Below are positions 44,548 to 53,030 of a stretch of 64,000 nt of DNA, piece after piece (within the stretch, counting starts at the first letter, position 1; each line of letters begins with the position of its first letter). Under the pieces are notes generated by a model. That model was given only the letters and a program-made list of their open reading frames with translations, had not been told where the DNA came from and did not search any database. The DNA lies in contig CBDIHP010000035.1 in NCBI GenBank assembly GCA_965279195.1, positions 124,001 through 188,000 of the forward strand, read 5' to 3'. A program made the translations under genes and the position numbers. The stretch comes from CBDIHP01 sp965279195. GTDB lineage: Bacteria > Planctomycetota > Planctomycetia > Isosphaerales > Isosphaeraceae.

Positions 44548-45621
44548 CTAGGCCACGACGGCCTCGGCGATGATGGATCGGTAGAGCAATTCCAGCCGGT
44601 CGGCCTCCTGCTCGGGGTCGTGCTGGACGAGGGCGGATTTGCGGCCCTGGTCGCCGAGCTGGGCGGCCATCTCGGGGTTGCCGAGGAGTTCCAGGATCGC
44701 CTGCGCCAGCGAGTTCGAGTCGTTGGGCGGGACGCGCAGGCCGGTCACGCCGGGCTCGACAAGGGCGCGGAGGCCTTCGATGTCGGTGGCGATGCAGGGG
44801 ACCCCGTGCGCCTGGGCCATGGCCAGGGATCGGCCCACGGTGGGGTTCAGGGACGTCATGCAGAAGACGTCCAGCACGTCCCAGAACCGCTCGCCCACGG
44901 CCGGTTCGCCGGCGAACGTCACCCGGTGGGTGATCCGCAGCCGGTCGGCCCGCCGCCTCAGCTCGATCTCCTCGTCGCCCGTGCCGGCGATCACGACCTC
45001 GACGTCCACCCCGGCGTCGATGACCCGACGCGCGGCGGTCAGGAACGAGGCGAAGCCCGATCGGAAGGTGAGCGGCCCGCTGGCCCCGATCACCGGCACC
45101 CGGCTCGGCGACCTCGTCGGGCTGTGCACCGACGTGACCGTCAAGCCCCGGGGGATGACGTGGATCAGGTCCGACGGGACGCCCAGGTCGCGCTGGAGTT
45201 CCTCGGCCAGCTCGGGGCAGACCGTCACCAGCCCCCGGCAGAGCGAGCGGCTCAGGCGGAGTCGGTCTCCGGGGGCGAGGAACTCCTCGACGGTCAGGAC
45301 GTAGGGGATCCCCCAGCTCTCGGCCAGGTCGAGGCCGACGTCGGCCAGCTCGGATTCGATCACGTGGAGCAGCCGGGGACGCGGCCGGTCGGCGCCGAGG
45401 GTCAGGCCCCGCACGGCCAGGGGCCGCAGCCATCGCCGGGCCAGGCCGGGGCATTCGATGAGGTCGACGAGGCCGCTCTGGCCCTCGTTCTCGACGCAGA
45501 GGACCCGGGCCGAGATCCCCCGATAGGCCAGGCGGTCCACGAACGGGCGCAGGGGGAGCCCCTCCGTCCGGCTGGGGACGCAGCCCACGAGGATCACGAT
45601 ATCCAGGGCGGATTCGGGCAT
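44548..45621 (-). CDS. Glycosyltransferase family 4 protein
   Basis: A 357-residue GT-B transferase on the opposite strand to the other sugar genes. The donor half shows PVIGASGPLTFRSGFASFLT, VVIAGTGDEE and FCMTSLNPTVGRSLAMAQAHG with a shortened acidic signature. I start at ATG 45621 (MPESALDIVILVG); a GTG 22 codons upstream is possible but the added residues are not fold-like. It is transcribed divergently from the MoxR operon and convergently with the GT2 gene, so it is regulated separately from the main locus. Confidence 0.85.
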   Translation of the reverse strand: MPESALDIVILVGCVPSRTEGLPLRPFVDRLAYRGISARVLCVENEGQSGLVDLIECPGLARRWLRPLAVRGLTLGADRPRPRLLHVIESELADVGLDLAESWGIPYVLTVEEFLAPGDRLRLSRSLCRGLVTVCPELAEELQRDLGVPSDLIHVIPRGLTVTSVHSPTRSPSRVPVIGASGPLTFRSGFASFLTAARRVIDAGVDVEVVIAGTGDEEIELRRRADRLRITHRVTFAGEPAVGERFWDVLDVFCMTSLNPTVGRSLAMAQAHGVPCIATDIEGLRALVEPGVTGLRVPPNDSNSLAQAILELLGNPEMAAQLGDQGRKSALVQHDPEQEADRLELLYRSIIAEAVVA

Positions 45622-45751
45622 CTTCCGGTCGATCTCCGGCGTCGGGACGCGCGACGACTGTACCAGAGACCACGCCGGCCGGGCCACGCGGATTCCGGGC
45701 CCACCCCGGCGGCGAATCCCCGATTCTGGAGACCCGGGCGGGCTGGGCGTG

Positions 45752-45780
45752 TTGGAAAGCCGTTCCCGCTGGCTTATACT
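45752..45780 (+). promoter_or_regulatory. Sigma70-type promoter of the MoxR operon
   Basis: TTGGAA (45752-45757) and TATACT (45775-45780) with a 17-base spacer. It lies 49 bases before the moxR start. A half-site of the family A box (GGAGACCC) sits just upstream at ~45728. Confidence 0.65.
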
Positions 45781-45829
45781 CGGTCTGGATTGGGGCCGTT
45801 ACTCGCCGTGCCACTGCGAAGGAACTTGC

Positions 45830-46795
45830 ATGAATTCGACGCAGACCTTGGAGCCGAACGCGACGCCGACCGTCCTCCTGAACCGGCTCCTCGAGAACGT
45901 GGCCACGGTGGTCCTGGGCAAGCCCGATGTCATACGCCTGGCGGTTGTCGCCCTCCTCGCCGAGGGGCACGTCCTGATCGAGGACGTCCCCGGCGTGGGC
46001 AAGACCCTGCTCGCCCGGGCCCTGGCCGCCAGCATCGACTGCACCTTCAAGCGGATCCAGTTCACCCCCGACCTCCTGCCATCGGACATCCTCGGCTCGA
46101 GCGTCTACAACGCCGCGTCGGGTGAGTTCGTCTACAAGCCGGGCCCCGTCTTCGCCAACGTCATCCTGGCGGACGAGATCAACCGGACCACCCCGCGCAC
46201 CCAGTCGGCCCTGCTCGAAGCCATGAGCGACGGCCAGGTGTCGGTCGAGGGCAAGACCTACCCGCTCGCACCGCCGTTCATCGTGCTGGCGACCCAGAAC
46301 CCCTACGAGTTCGAGGGGACCTACGTCCTCCCCGAGAGCCAGCTCGACCGGTTCATGATCCGGATCCGTATGGGCTATCCGATCCGGGCCGAGGAGCGCC
46401 GGGTCCTCTCCAGCCACCGGGCGGGCGAGCCCGTGGAGAGCCTCAAGCCGGTCCTGTCGTCGGAGGACATCCTCACACTCCAGAGGGCCGTCCGCGAGGT
46501 CCGCGTCGACGACTCGATCGCCGATTACCTTCTGGACATCGTCCACGCCACCCGCGAGGGGGAGGACCTGCACGTCGGGGTCAGCACCCGCGGTGCGTTG
46601 ACGCTCTATCGCGCTGCCCAGAGCCACGCCCTCGTCGCGGGCCGCGACTTCGTGATCCCCGACGACATCAAGCAGCTCGCCGTGCCCGTGCTGTCGCACC
46701 GCGTGGTCGGCAAGTCGTTCCTCCAGGCCGGCGAGTTCGGCGCGGCCGAGGCGATCATCCGGGACATCGTGGATCGGCTCAAGGTCCCGTCCTGA
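45830..46795 (+). CDS. MoxR-family AAA+ ATPase
   Basis: A 321-residue AAA+ ATPase of the MoxR class, chaperones thought to activate or load partner proteins encoded alongside. Walker A is in EDVPGVGKTLLARALA, Walker B in VILADEINRTTPRTQSALLEAM, and sensor 1 in VLATQNPYEFEGTYVLPESQ. The C-terminal lid has VSTRGALTLYRAAQ. The start is ATG 45830, with AAGGA six bases upstream. The in-frame ATG-like extension from 45749 overlaps the promoter. It heads a three-gene operon with DUF58 and transglutaminase-like genes, the canonical MoxR neighbourhood. Confidence 0.95.
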   Translation: MNSTQTLEPNATPTVLLNRLLENVATVVLGKPDVIRLAVVALLAEGHVLIEDVPGVGKTLLARALAASIDCTFKRIQFTPDLLPSDILGSSVYNAASGEFVYKPGPVFANVILADEINRTTPRTQSALLEAMSDGQVSVEGKTYPLAPPFIVLATQNPYEFEGTYVLPESQLDRFMIRIRMGYPIRAEERRVLSSHRAGEPVESLKPVLSSEDILTLQRAVREVRVDDSIADYLLDIVHATREGEDLHVGVSTRGALTLYRAAQSHALVAGRDFVIPDDIKQLAVPVLSHRVVGKSFLQAGEFGAAEAIIRDIVDRLKVPS

Positions 46796-46874
46796 TCCGA
46801 TCCGCCCCGCCCGAGCATCGCGCGTCCGCCCCGTCTCCCGGCCGTCCGGCCGATCGCACCCGAGGGAACCCGGC

Positions 46875-48227
46875 ATGGCCAGCCCGCGCAGGCCCCAGGA
46901 CAGGTTCAGCCGATGGCTGGTCTCCAGCCTCTGGCCGAACCAGAGGCTGAAGTGGACCCGCGAGGGCCTGGGTTATATCCTCGTCTGGGCGGGGCTGCTC
47001 TGGACGGGGTTGTATCAACAGATCAACCTCATCATGCTCGTCGCGGGCATGGCGGCCGGGCCCGTGGTCGCCTCGATCCTCGCCAGCGCGGCCATGCTCC
47101 GCCGGCTGACGGTCTCGCGCCGCGTCCCGGCCTACACCTTCGCCGGCGAGCCCCTGAACCTCGACTACAGCCTCGAAAACGGCCGGACCTTCACCGCCGC
47201 CCTGGCGCTCCACCTCCAGGACGAGCTGATCCCGGTCGACCGGGCCGTCTCGGGCACGACCACGGTCACCCCGACGGTCTTCTTCCCCCGGGTCGGCGGC
47301 GGGTCCCGACTGCGGATCCGCTGGCAGGGGATCGCCCCCAAGCGGGGCAAGTACCTGTTCCGGACCCTCAACCTGGCCACCCGCTCCCCGTTCGGCCTGC
47401 TCGAACGCGAGGTCGCGATCCAGGAGGAGGACCAGCTCACCGTCTACCCGACCATCGGCCAGCTCACCCGCCGCTGGCAGATCATGCACCGCGAGGCCAG
47501 CGAGACCAAGCGCGGGCAGCGGCACGACCGGGCGATGGACCAGCAGGAATACCACGGCCTCCGCGACTACCGCCCCGGCGACTCCCCGCGCTGGATCCAC
47601 TGGAGGACGTCCGCCCGGCTCGGCATCCCGATGGTCAAGGAATTCGAGCAGCAGCACGAGCAGGATCTCGCCATCCTGATCGACCCCTGGCTCCCCCGGA
47701 ACAAGGTGACGCCCGAGCAGCGGGAGCGTCTCGAGGACGCCGTCCGGTTCGCCGCGACGGTCTGCTACGAGACCTGCCGGCACAGCGGGCGGCGGCTCGT
47801 CCTCGGCTGGACCGGCGCGGTGCCGGGGATCCGGCAGGGGCCGGCGTCGGTCAAGCTGCTGCACGAGATGCTCGAACAGCTCGCCGTGCTCAAGTCCAAC
47901 CCCGAGGGGACGCTCTCGGGCCTGCTCGACGTGCTGCCGCCGGCCACCCTGCGGGAGGCCATGCTCGTGATCGTCTCGACCCGGGCGATCAACCTGCTGG
48001 AGGAGGCGGAGCGGTCGTCGAGGCTCTCCGGCGGGGGCGGCCGGGGGATCCTCGGCCGGGTCACCCTGCTCGACGCCTCCAAGGGCGAACTCGACGCCTT
48101 GATCCAGTACGAGGGGGCCCAGCCGCTCGCCTCGGGCAAGAAGCTCGCCAGGCTCGACGCCTCGCCGGCCAACGGCAAGCCAGCCGAATCCAGCCAGAGC
48201 GCCGCCGTCGCGGAGGTCCGGTCATGA
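46875..48227 (+). CDS. DUF58 domain-containing membrane protein
   Basis: A 450-residue protein with two N-terminal spans (YILVWAGLLWTGLYQQINLIM and the following Ala-rich segment). A beta-rich extracytoplasmic region follows, then the DUF58 core GLRDYRPGDSPRWIHWRTSA. DUF58 belongs to the von Willebrand A-like group and is the usual MoxR partner. The function is poorly defined in the literature known to me. The last ~40 residues are Ala/Ser-rich. Its stop codon overlaps the start of the next gene (ATGA), so translation is coupled. Confidence 0.92.
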   Translation: MASPRRPQDRFSRWLVSSLWPNQRLKWTREGLGYILVWAGLLWTGLYQQINLIMLVAGMAAGPVVASILASAAMLRRLTVSRRVPAYTFAGEPLNLDYSLENGRTFTAALALHLQDELIPVDRAVSGTTTVTPTVFFPRVGGGSRLRIRWQGIAPKRGKYLFRTLNLATRSPFGLLEREVAIQEEDQLTVYPTIGQLTRRWQIMHREASETKRGQRHDRAMDQQEYHGLRDYRPGDSPRWIHWRTSARLGIPMVKEFEQQHEQDLAILIDPWLPRNKVTPEQRERLEDAVRFAATVCYETCRHSGRRLVLGWTGAVPGIRQGPASVKLLHEMLEQLAVLKSNPEGTLSGLLDVLPPATLREAMLVIVSTRAINLLEEAERSSRLSGGGGRGILGRVTLLDASKGELDALIQYEGAQPLASGKKLARLDASPANGKPAESSQSAAVAEVRS

Positions 48228-50476
48228 ACTTCCAGTGGCTCTACCGCGCCAGTTTCTATGTGATGCTCTTCCTGGCGACGCTGGTCCTGAGCATCGACGC
48301 CACCGACGACAACAAGTTCGCCATGCTCTACCCGCTGGCCGTGGGCGCGGCCGGGGTGCTGGCGTTCCTGACCGTCGACCGCGACCCGAGGCTGGCCCTC
48401 TCTCGCGGACTGGCCAGCCTGCTCGCATTCGGGTCCGCCGGCCTGAGCATCCTCGAATACGAACTCGACCCGAACCTCTTCCTTCTGGCCGCCGCGCACT
48501 GGCTGGTGTACCTCCAGCTCGTGAAGATGTTCCTGCCCAAGACGGTCGAGGATGACTGGTTCCTGTTCCTCCTGGGCCTGGTTCAAGTGGTCGTCGGCGG
48601 CGTCATGAGCCAGAGCGACCAGGTCGGCATGGCGCTGTTCGGCTGGGTCATCGTGTCCCTGTGGGTGCTCGCCCTGTTCACGCTGCACCGCGAGGCCGGG
48701 CGGGTGAAGACGCCCGAAGGGGTCACCGTCACGCCGCCCCTGGACCGCAAGGAGCCGTACCCGGGCCTGGTGAGCTGGTCGTTCCTGTTCGCGACCGGCC
48801 GCGTGGCGCTCACGACGCTCGCCCTCGGCGGGATCATCTTCCTGGCGATGCCCCGGCGTTCGATCATGGGCAGCTCCCAGCGCGGGGACGCGATGGGCCG
48901 TCACCTGACCGGGTTCGACGACGAGGTGAAGCTCGGCCAGCTCGGCGAGATCCTCGAGAACGACAGCGTCGTGATGACGGTCGAGATGTACGACGAGGAG
49001 ACCAAGCGGAAGCTGCCGCCGTCCCGCGACGAGCAGCACTTCCGCGGCGTGACGCTGGCCCGGTACGTCCGGGGCCGCTGGCGGCGGCAGTCGACGGTGA
49101 ACGGGTCGTTCGCGCTCGACCAGCCCAACCGCCCCCGCGAGCCGCGCCGGACCCGCCAGACGATCAAGCTGGAGCCGACGGACAGCTCGGTCCTGTTCTC
49201 GATGCGGCCGGTCCTGAGTGCCAGCGCCTCGAACCGCCGCTATACGCCCGAGTTCAACCCGCTGGACGGGACGATCTTCCGGGCCGACACCCGGACGGTG
49301 GCGCTCGAATACGAGGTGATCTCCTCGGCCGACACGCTCCAGCCGCAGCCGGGGGAGATCGCCCCGTCGGGCGACCGGCTCCGCGAGCTGGTGGACATGC
49401 CGATCGCCCTCAAGCAGAAGCTCCGGTCCATCGCCCTGCCGCTGGTCGAGAAGATCCCCCCCTCGGCCGTCGCCGACCGGGCCAGGAAGCTCGAATCGTA
49501 CCTGCTCGACACCAAGGTCTTCACCTACACCCTCCAGCAGGACGTCGGCGACCCGAACCTCGACCCGGTCGAGGACTTCCTCATCAACCGCAAGCAGGGG
49601 CACTGCGAGTATTTCGCCTCGGCCCTGGCGCTCTTGCTCCGTTCGATCGACATCCCCGCGCGGATGGTGAACGGCTTCAAGGGGGGGGACTACAACGACA
49701 TCACCGGCGTCCTGACCGTCCGGCAGAAGCACGCGCATAGCTGGGTCGAAGCCTACCTCGGCCGCACGCCGGGCCGCGAGAATCGGCAGTTGCCGATCTG
49801 GATCACCCTCGACCCCACCCCGCCCAACGAGCGCGACGAGTCGGTCGCAAAGGTCGGCGGCATCCCCGCCTCGTTCCGGACCTTCACCGACCTGGTCCGT
49901 TACGTCTGGATCTTCTACATCGTCGGCTTCAACGAGGAACGCCAGCGACGGTTCCTCTATCAGCCCGTCAGCGACCTGATCCGCGAGGCCCGCCGGGGGT
50001 TCAACATCATGGGGACCGCGATCATGAACGCGGTCCGATGGGTGTTCGACTTCCAGAAGACCTCGTTCTTCAGCATGCGAGGGCTCCTGGCGATCCTGCT
50101 GCTGGTCCTGACCATCTCGGTCATCGTCTTCACCGGGCGCTGGATCCTCCTGAAGCTCTGGCGCTGGTGGCGTGGGCACCGGCACGACGTCGATGGCCTG
50201 CAACAAGGCGTGGCCTTCCAGCGACGTCTGGTCCAACTCCTCTCCGAGTACGGCCTGGAACGCCCGGCGGCCGAGACGCCCCGGGAATTCGCGCGACGCG
50301 CCGCCACCTTCCTCGCCGGGAAGGGATCCGGCACCGAGATCGTCGCCGATGTCCCGCCGCTGGTCGTCGACGCCTTCTACCGGATCCGGTTCGGCAACGC
50401 CGAACTCTCGACCGATGAGCTGGCCCACGTCGAGTCGCGGCTCGACGCCCTGGAGCACAGCCTGCGCCCGGCGTGA
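48224..50476 (+). CDS. Transglutaminase-like membrane protein (DUF3488/TgpA type)
   Basis: A 750-residue protein with about six N-terminal membrane spans, an extracytoplasmic transglutaminase-like domain and a final span followed by a DUF4129-like tail. The catalytic triad is Cys461 in KQGHCEYFASALALLLRS, His505 in KHAHSWVEAYL and Asp530 in WITLDPTPP. The start is ATG 48224, with GGAGGT six bases upstream and a four-base overlap with DUF58. TgpA-type proteins occur with MoxR and DUF58 in many phyla; a role in the cell envelope is assumed but not proved. The gene ends directly against a family C repeat. Confidence 0.93.
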   Translation: MNFQWLYRASFYVMLFLATLVLSIDATDDNKFAMLYPLAVGAAGVLAFLTVDRDPRLALSRGLASLLAFGSAGLSILEYELDPNLFLLAAAHWLVYLQLVKMFLPKTVEDDWFLFLLGLVQVVVGGVMSQSDQVGMALFGWVIVSLWVLALFTLHREAGRVKTPEGVTVTPPLDRKEPYPGLVSWSFLFATGRVALTTLALGGIIFLAMPRRSIMGSSQRGDAMGRHLTGFDDEVKLGQLGEILENDSVVMTVEMYDEETKRKLPPSRDEQHFRGVTLARYVRGRWRRQSTVNGSFALDQPNRPREPRRTRQTIKLEPTDSSVLFSMRPVLSASASNRRYTPEFNPLDGTIFRADTRTVALEYEVISSADTLQPQPGEIAPSGDRLRELVDMPIALKQKLRSIALPLVEKIPPSAVADRARKLESYLLDTKVFTYTLQQDVGDPNLDPVEDFLINRKQGHCEYFASALALLLRSIDIPARMVNGFKGGDYNDITGVLTVRQKHAHSWVEAYLGRTPGRENRQLPIWITLDPTPPNERDESVAKVGGIPASFRTFTDLVRYVWIFYIVGFNEERQRRFLYQPVSDLIREARRGFNIMGTAIMNAVRWVFDFQKTSFFSMRGLLAILLLVLTISVIVFTGRWILLKLWRWWRGHRHDVDGLQQGVAFQRRLVQLLSEYGLERPAAETPREFARRAATFLAGKGSGTEIVADVPPLVVDAFYRIRFGNAELSTDELAHVESRLDALEHSLRPA

Positions 50477-50620
50477 CCCCCCGGAAAGCGGAAGCTTGCT
50501 TCCGCTCTGGCCCGGCGGGAGCTTGCTCCCGAGAGACCACGTACGGTCGTCAGCAAATGCTTCGTTGAGGCACGCGGAGCCAGCTCCGCGAGAACCGAGC
50601 GGAAGCGAGCTTCCGCACTC
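50477..50620. repeat. Multi-hairpin dispersed repeat, family C (copy 3)
   Basis: Starts on the base after the TGA stop and runs ~144 bases. It contains GCGGAAGCTTGCTTCCGC, GGGAGCTTGCTCCC, GCGGAGCCAGCTCCGC and GGAAGCGAGCTTCC in the same order as copy 2. Confidence 0.85.
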
Positions 50621-50654
50621 CATGCCTCCGATCACGCTGTGTGACCAAACGAAA

Positions 50655-50684
50655 AAGACCGCGAGGCCTGTGCCTCGCGGTCTT
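50655..50684 (-). terminator. Terminator of the tail-specific protease gene (probably bidirectional)
   Basis: A perfect 12-bp stem (50655-50666 with 50673-50684) and 6-base loop. Read on the minus strand it is followed by a T run (TTTTTCGTTT), so it best serves the minus-strand protease gene; it also lies past the plus-strand operon. Confidence 0.85.
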
Positions 50685-50717
50685 GGATTCAGCCCGTGGC
50701 GAACGATCGAGGATCGC

Positions 50718-52781
50718 TCAGTTGTTCACGCCGTCGGCGCGGACGGGTGTGGAGGCGACGACCTTGGAGCCGAGGGTCATGTAGTCGCCGACGATCCGGA
50801 GGATCTCGTCGTTGTAGAAGTTGGCGTCCCACGCCGGGCGGTCGTAGCGGCTCTTGCGCTTCTCCTTGGCGGACTTGGCCTTGTCCTCGTCGTCGTTGGC
50901 GTCGGCGACGGTCTCGGCCTTGTACTTGTCCTCGTTCAGGGAGATCTGGTGCCGCTCCTTGCGCTCGTTGAACCGCTTGATGTCGGCGTCGCGCTTCTGG
51001 AACTTCGGGTCCGCCTTACGACGGTCGGCCGAGAGCTTCGAGAGCTGGGCGACGAGTTCCGGGGTCACCTTGTGGAAGTCGTCGTGCTTCTGCGCGGGGA
51101 CCTTGTCGAACTTAAGGGCGTTGTCGCGGGAGACCTCGCCGAAGTCCTTGTGGTCGAAGATCGAGGGGATGTGGATGTCGGGCACCACGCCCTGGACCTG
51201 GGTGCTCTCGCCATTGGCGCGGTAGAACTGCTGGATCGTGAGCTTGAGGGCCCCGAGGTTCGGCAGGTTCCGCTGGCGGATCAGGTCATTCAGGGGGACG
51301 ATGCTCTGCACGGTGCCCTTGCCGAAGGTGCTGGAGTCGCCGACGATCAGGCCGCGGGCGTAGTCCTTGATCACGCCGGCGAAGATCTCGGAGGCGCTGG
51401 CGCTCTGGCGGTCGATCAGGACGACCAGGGGGCCGGTCCAGGTGATGCCCTGGTCCTCGTCCTCGTGCGGCTTGACGCCGTTGGCGTCGCGGACCTGGAC
51501 GACCGGGCCGGTCTCGATGAACAGGCCGGAGAGCGAGATCGCCTCATTCAGGAGCCCGCCGCCGTTGCCGCGGAGGTCCATCATGACGAGGTCGATGCCC
51601 TTCTCCTTGAACTCGTTGATCAGCTTGCGGCAGTCCTCGGTGGCGCTCACCGCGTCGGCCTCGCCCCGGAGGATGGCGCCGGTGTCGCCGTAGAAGGCGG
51701 GCAGGTTGATCACGCCGACCTTCAGGGTCTTGCCGCCGGCCTTGGCCTCGATGATCTGCCCCTTGGCATGCTGGTCCTTGAGCTCGACCTTCGCCCGGGT
51801 GATCTCGATCTCCTTCTTCTCCTTCGACTCGGCCGACTGCACGATCAGGCGGACCTTGGTGCCGGCCTCGCCCCGGATCTGGCGGACGATGTCCGACAGC
51901 TTCTTCTGGACGAAGTCGACCTCGGTGCCGTCGTCCTTCTTGATGCCGAGGATCTTGTCCTCGGGCTGGAGGCGGCCGTCCTTGTCGGCGGGTCCGTTGG
52001 GGACGAGTTCCTTGACGATCGCGAAGCCGTCCTCGGTCTGGAGTGAGGCCCCGATGCCCGAGAGCGACAGGTGGAGGGCCTGCTGGATCGTGTCCTCGAC
52101 CGTCTTCGAGTTCATGTAGGTCGAGTGCGGGTCGAACGTCCGGGTCAGGCTTCCGAGGTAGACTTCCAGCAGGTCGGCCATGTCGAACTGGTGGAAGAAG
52201 CGGTTGCGGTCGCGATAGCGGATCAGGACCTTCTTCGTGGCCTCCTCGGGCTTCTCCTTGTCCATCTTGGCCTGGAGGAGTTCGAGCTTGATCTGCTTGC
52301 GGACGCGGTCGCGGGCCTCCTCGGCCGTCGCGGGATAGTCGAAGAGATCCGAGTCGTCGACGATGTTCTCGTCGGCGGAGAAGTCGTGCTTCTCCTTGAG
52401 GATCTCCTGGATGGCGGCGAACCGCTCGTCGGTGCGCTTGAGGTAGGTCTTGAAGACCTCGACGGCGAAGTCGAGGTTGCCCTCGTGGATCTTGTCGTCG
52501 AGCTCGGTGGCCTGCTTGTTGAAGCCCTCGACGTCGGCCTTGAGGAAGGTCTGCTTGCGGGGGTCGAGTTCCTTGAGGAACTCCTTGCACCACTTCTTGG
52601 CGATCTCGTCGTCGATCTTGGGCTTGGCGATGTGTTGCCGCTCGAGCAGGAACACGACCGTCCGGGCGATCCGCTCTTCGTTGGCGGACGGCTCCAGCTT
52701 GGCGTCGTCGGCGCCCATGCAGAGCGCGGCCACGCCCATGATCCCGAACGCCGCCAGGGGACGTAACGCAAATCGGGCCAT
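50718..52781 (-). CDS. prc: C-terminal (tail-specific) processing protease
   Basis: A 687-residue periplasmic serine protease of the Prc/CtpA family (S41). A signal peptide (LRPLAAFGIMGVAALCMGA) is followed by a helical N-terminal region and a PDZ domain near LSGIGASLQTEDGFAIVKELVPNGPA-like sequence. The S41 domain follows, with the Ser/Lys dyad: the central serine of RQSASASEIF (Ser462 by alignment with E. coli Prc) and Lys488 in STFGKGTVQ. The C-terminal DUF3340-type region is present, so it is the long Prc form. It degrades or trims envelope proteins from their C-termini. It is divergent from nothing close and has its own terminator; a weak promoter is proposed upstream. Confidence 0.93.
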   Translation of the reverse strand: MARFALRPLAAFGIMGVAALCMGADDAKLEPSANEERIARTVVFLLERQHIAKPKIDDEIAKKWCKEFLKELDPRKQTFLKADVEGFNKQATELDDKIHEGNLDFAVEVFKTYLKRTDERFAAIQEILKEKHDFSADENIVDDSDLFDYPATAEEARDRVRKQIKLELLQAKMDKEKPEEATKKVLIRYRDRNRFFHQFDMADLLEVYLGSLTRTFDPHSTYMNSKTVEDTIQQALHLSLSGIGASLQTEDGFAIVKELVPNGPADKDGRLQPEDKILGIKKDDGTEVDFVQKKLSDIVRQIRGEAGTKVRLIVQSAESKEKKEIEITRAKVELKDQHAKGQIIEAKAGGKTLKVGVINLPAFYGDTGAILRGEADAVSATEDCRKLINEFKEKGIDLVMMDLRGNGGGLLNEAISLSGLFIETGPVVQVRDANGVKPHEDEDQGITWTGPLVVLIDRQSASASEIFAGVIKDYARGLIVGDSSTFGKGTVQSIVPLNDLIRQRNLPNLGALKLTIQQFYRANGESTQVQGVVPDIHIPSIFDHKDFGEVSRDNALKFDKVPAQKHDDFHKVTPELVAQLSKLSADRRKADPKFQKRDADIKRFNERKERHQISLNEDKYKAETVADANDDEDKAKSAKEKRKSRYDRPAWDANFYNDEILRIVGDYMTLGSKVVASTPVRADGVNN

Positions 52782-52847
52782 AATCTCGACTTCCGTGGTG
52801 GAAAGGGTCGTGGAATCCTCGGCGACGGCCGCCCGGCATTCGGGCGC

Positions 52848-52877
52848 ATCCTACCGCCAAGTGGGAAAAGCGGACAA
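52848..52877 (-). promoter_or_regulatory. Candidate promoter of the tail-specific protease gene
   Basis: On the minus strand TTGTCC (52877-52872) and TAGGAT (52853-52848) are 18 bases apart, 67 bases before the start codon. Both boxes are imperfect. Confidence 0.35.
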
Positions 52878-52992
52878 GGTTGATCTCGGACGAGGCGGGA
52901 AGGGCTCCCCGTGGTCTGTCAAGGGATCGGCACCCTCTTCCCTTAATCTACGCGTTCGGAAGGCGAGAGTTCACCCTGCAATTCTCCGTTGT

Positions 52993-53010
52993 GGCCGAAT
53001 TTCTTCGGCC
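52993..53010 (-). terminator. Hairpin after the Tat-exported protein gene
   Basis: GGCCGAA and TTCGGCC form a perfect 7-bp stem with a 4-base loop, 20 bases past the stop codon of the minus-strand gene at 53031. No T run follows, so termination is only a possibility. Confidence 0.35.
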
Positions 53011-53030
53011 AGGGCCGTTCGTGGATGCCG

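Noticed and set aside
46913..48223. N-terminal extension of the transglutaminase-like protein
   Set aside because: It overlaps DUF58 out of frame. The ATG at 48224 has a strong ribosome-binding site and starts the first membrane span.
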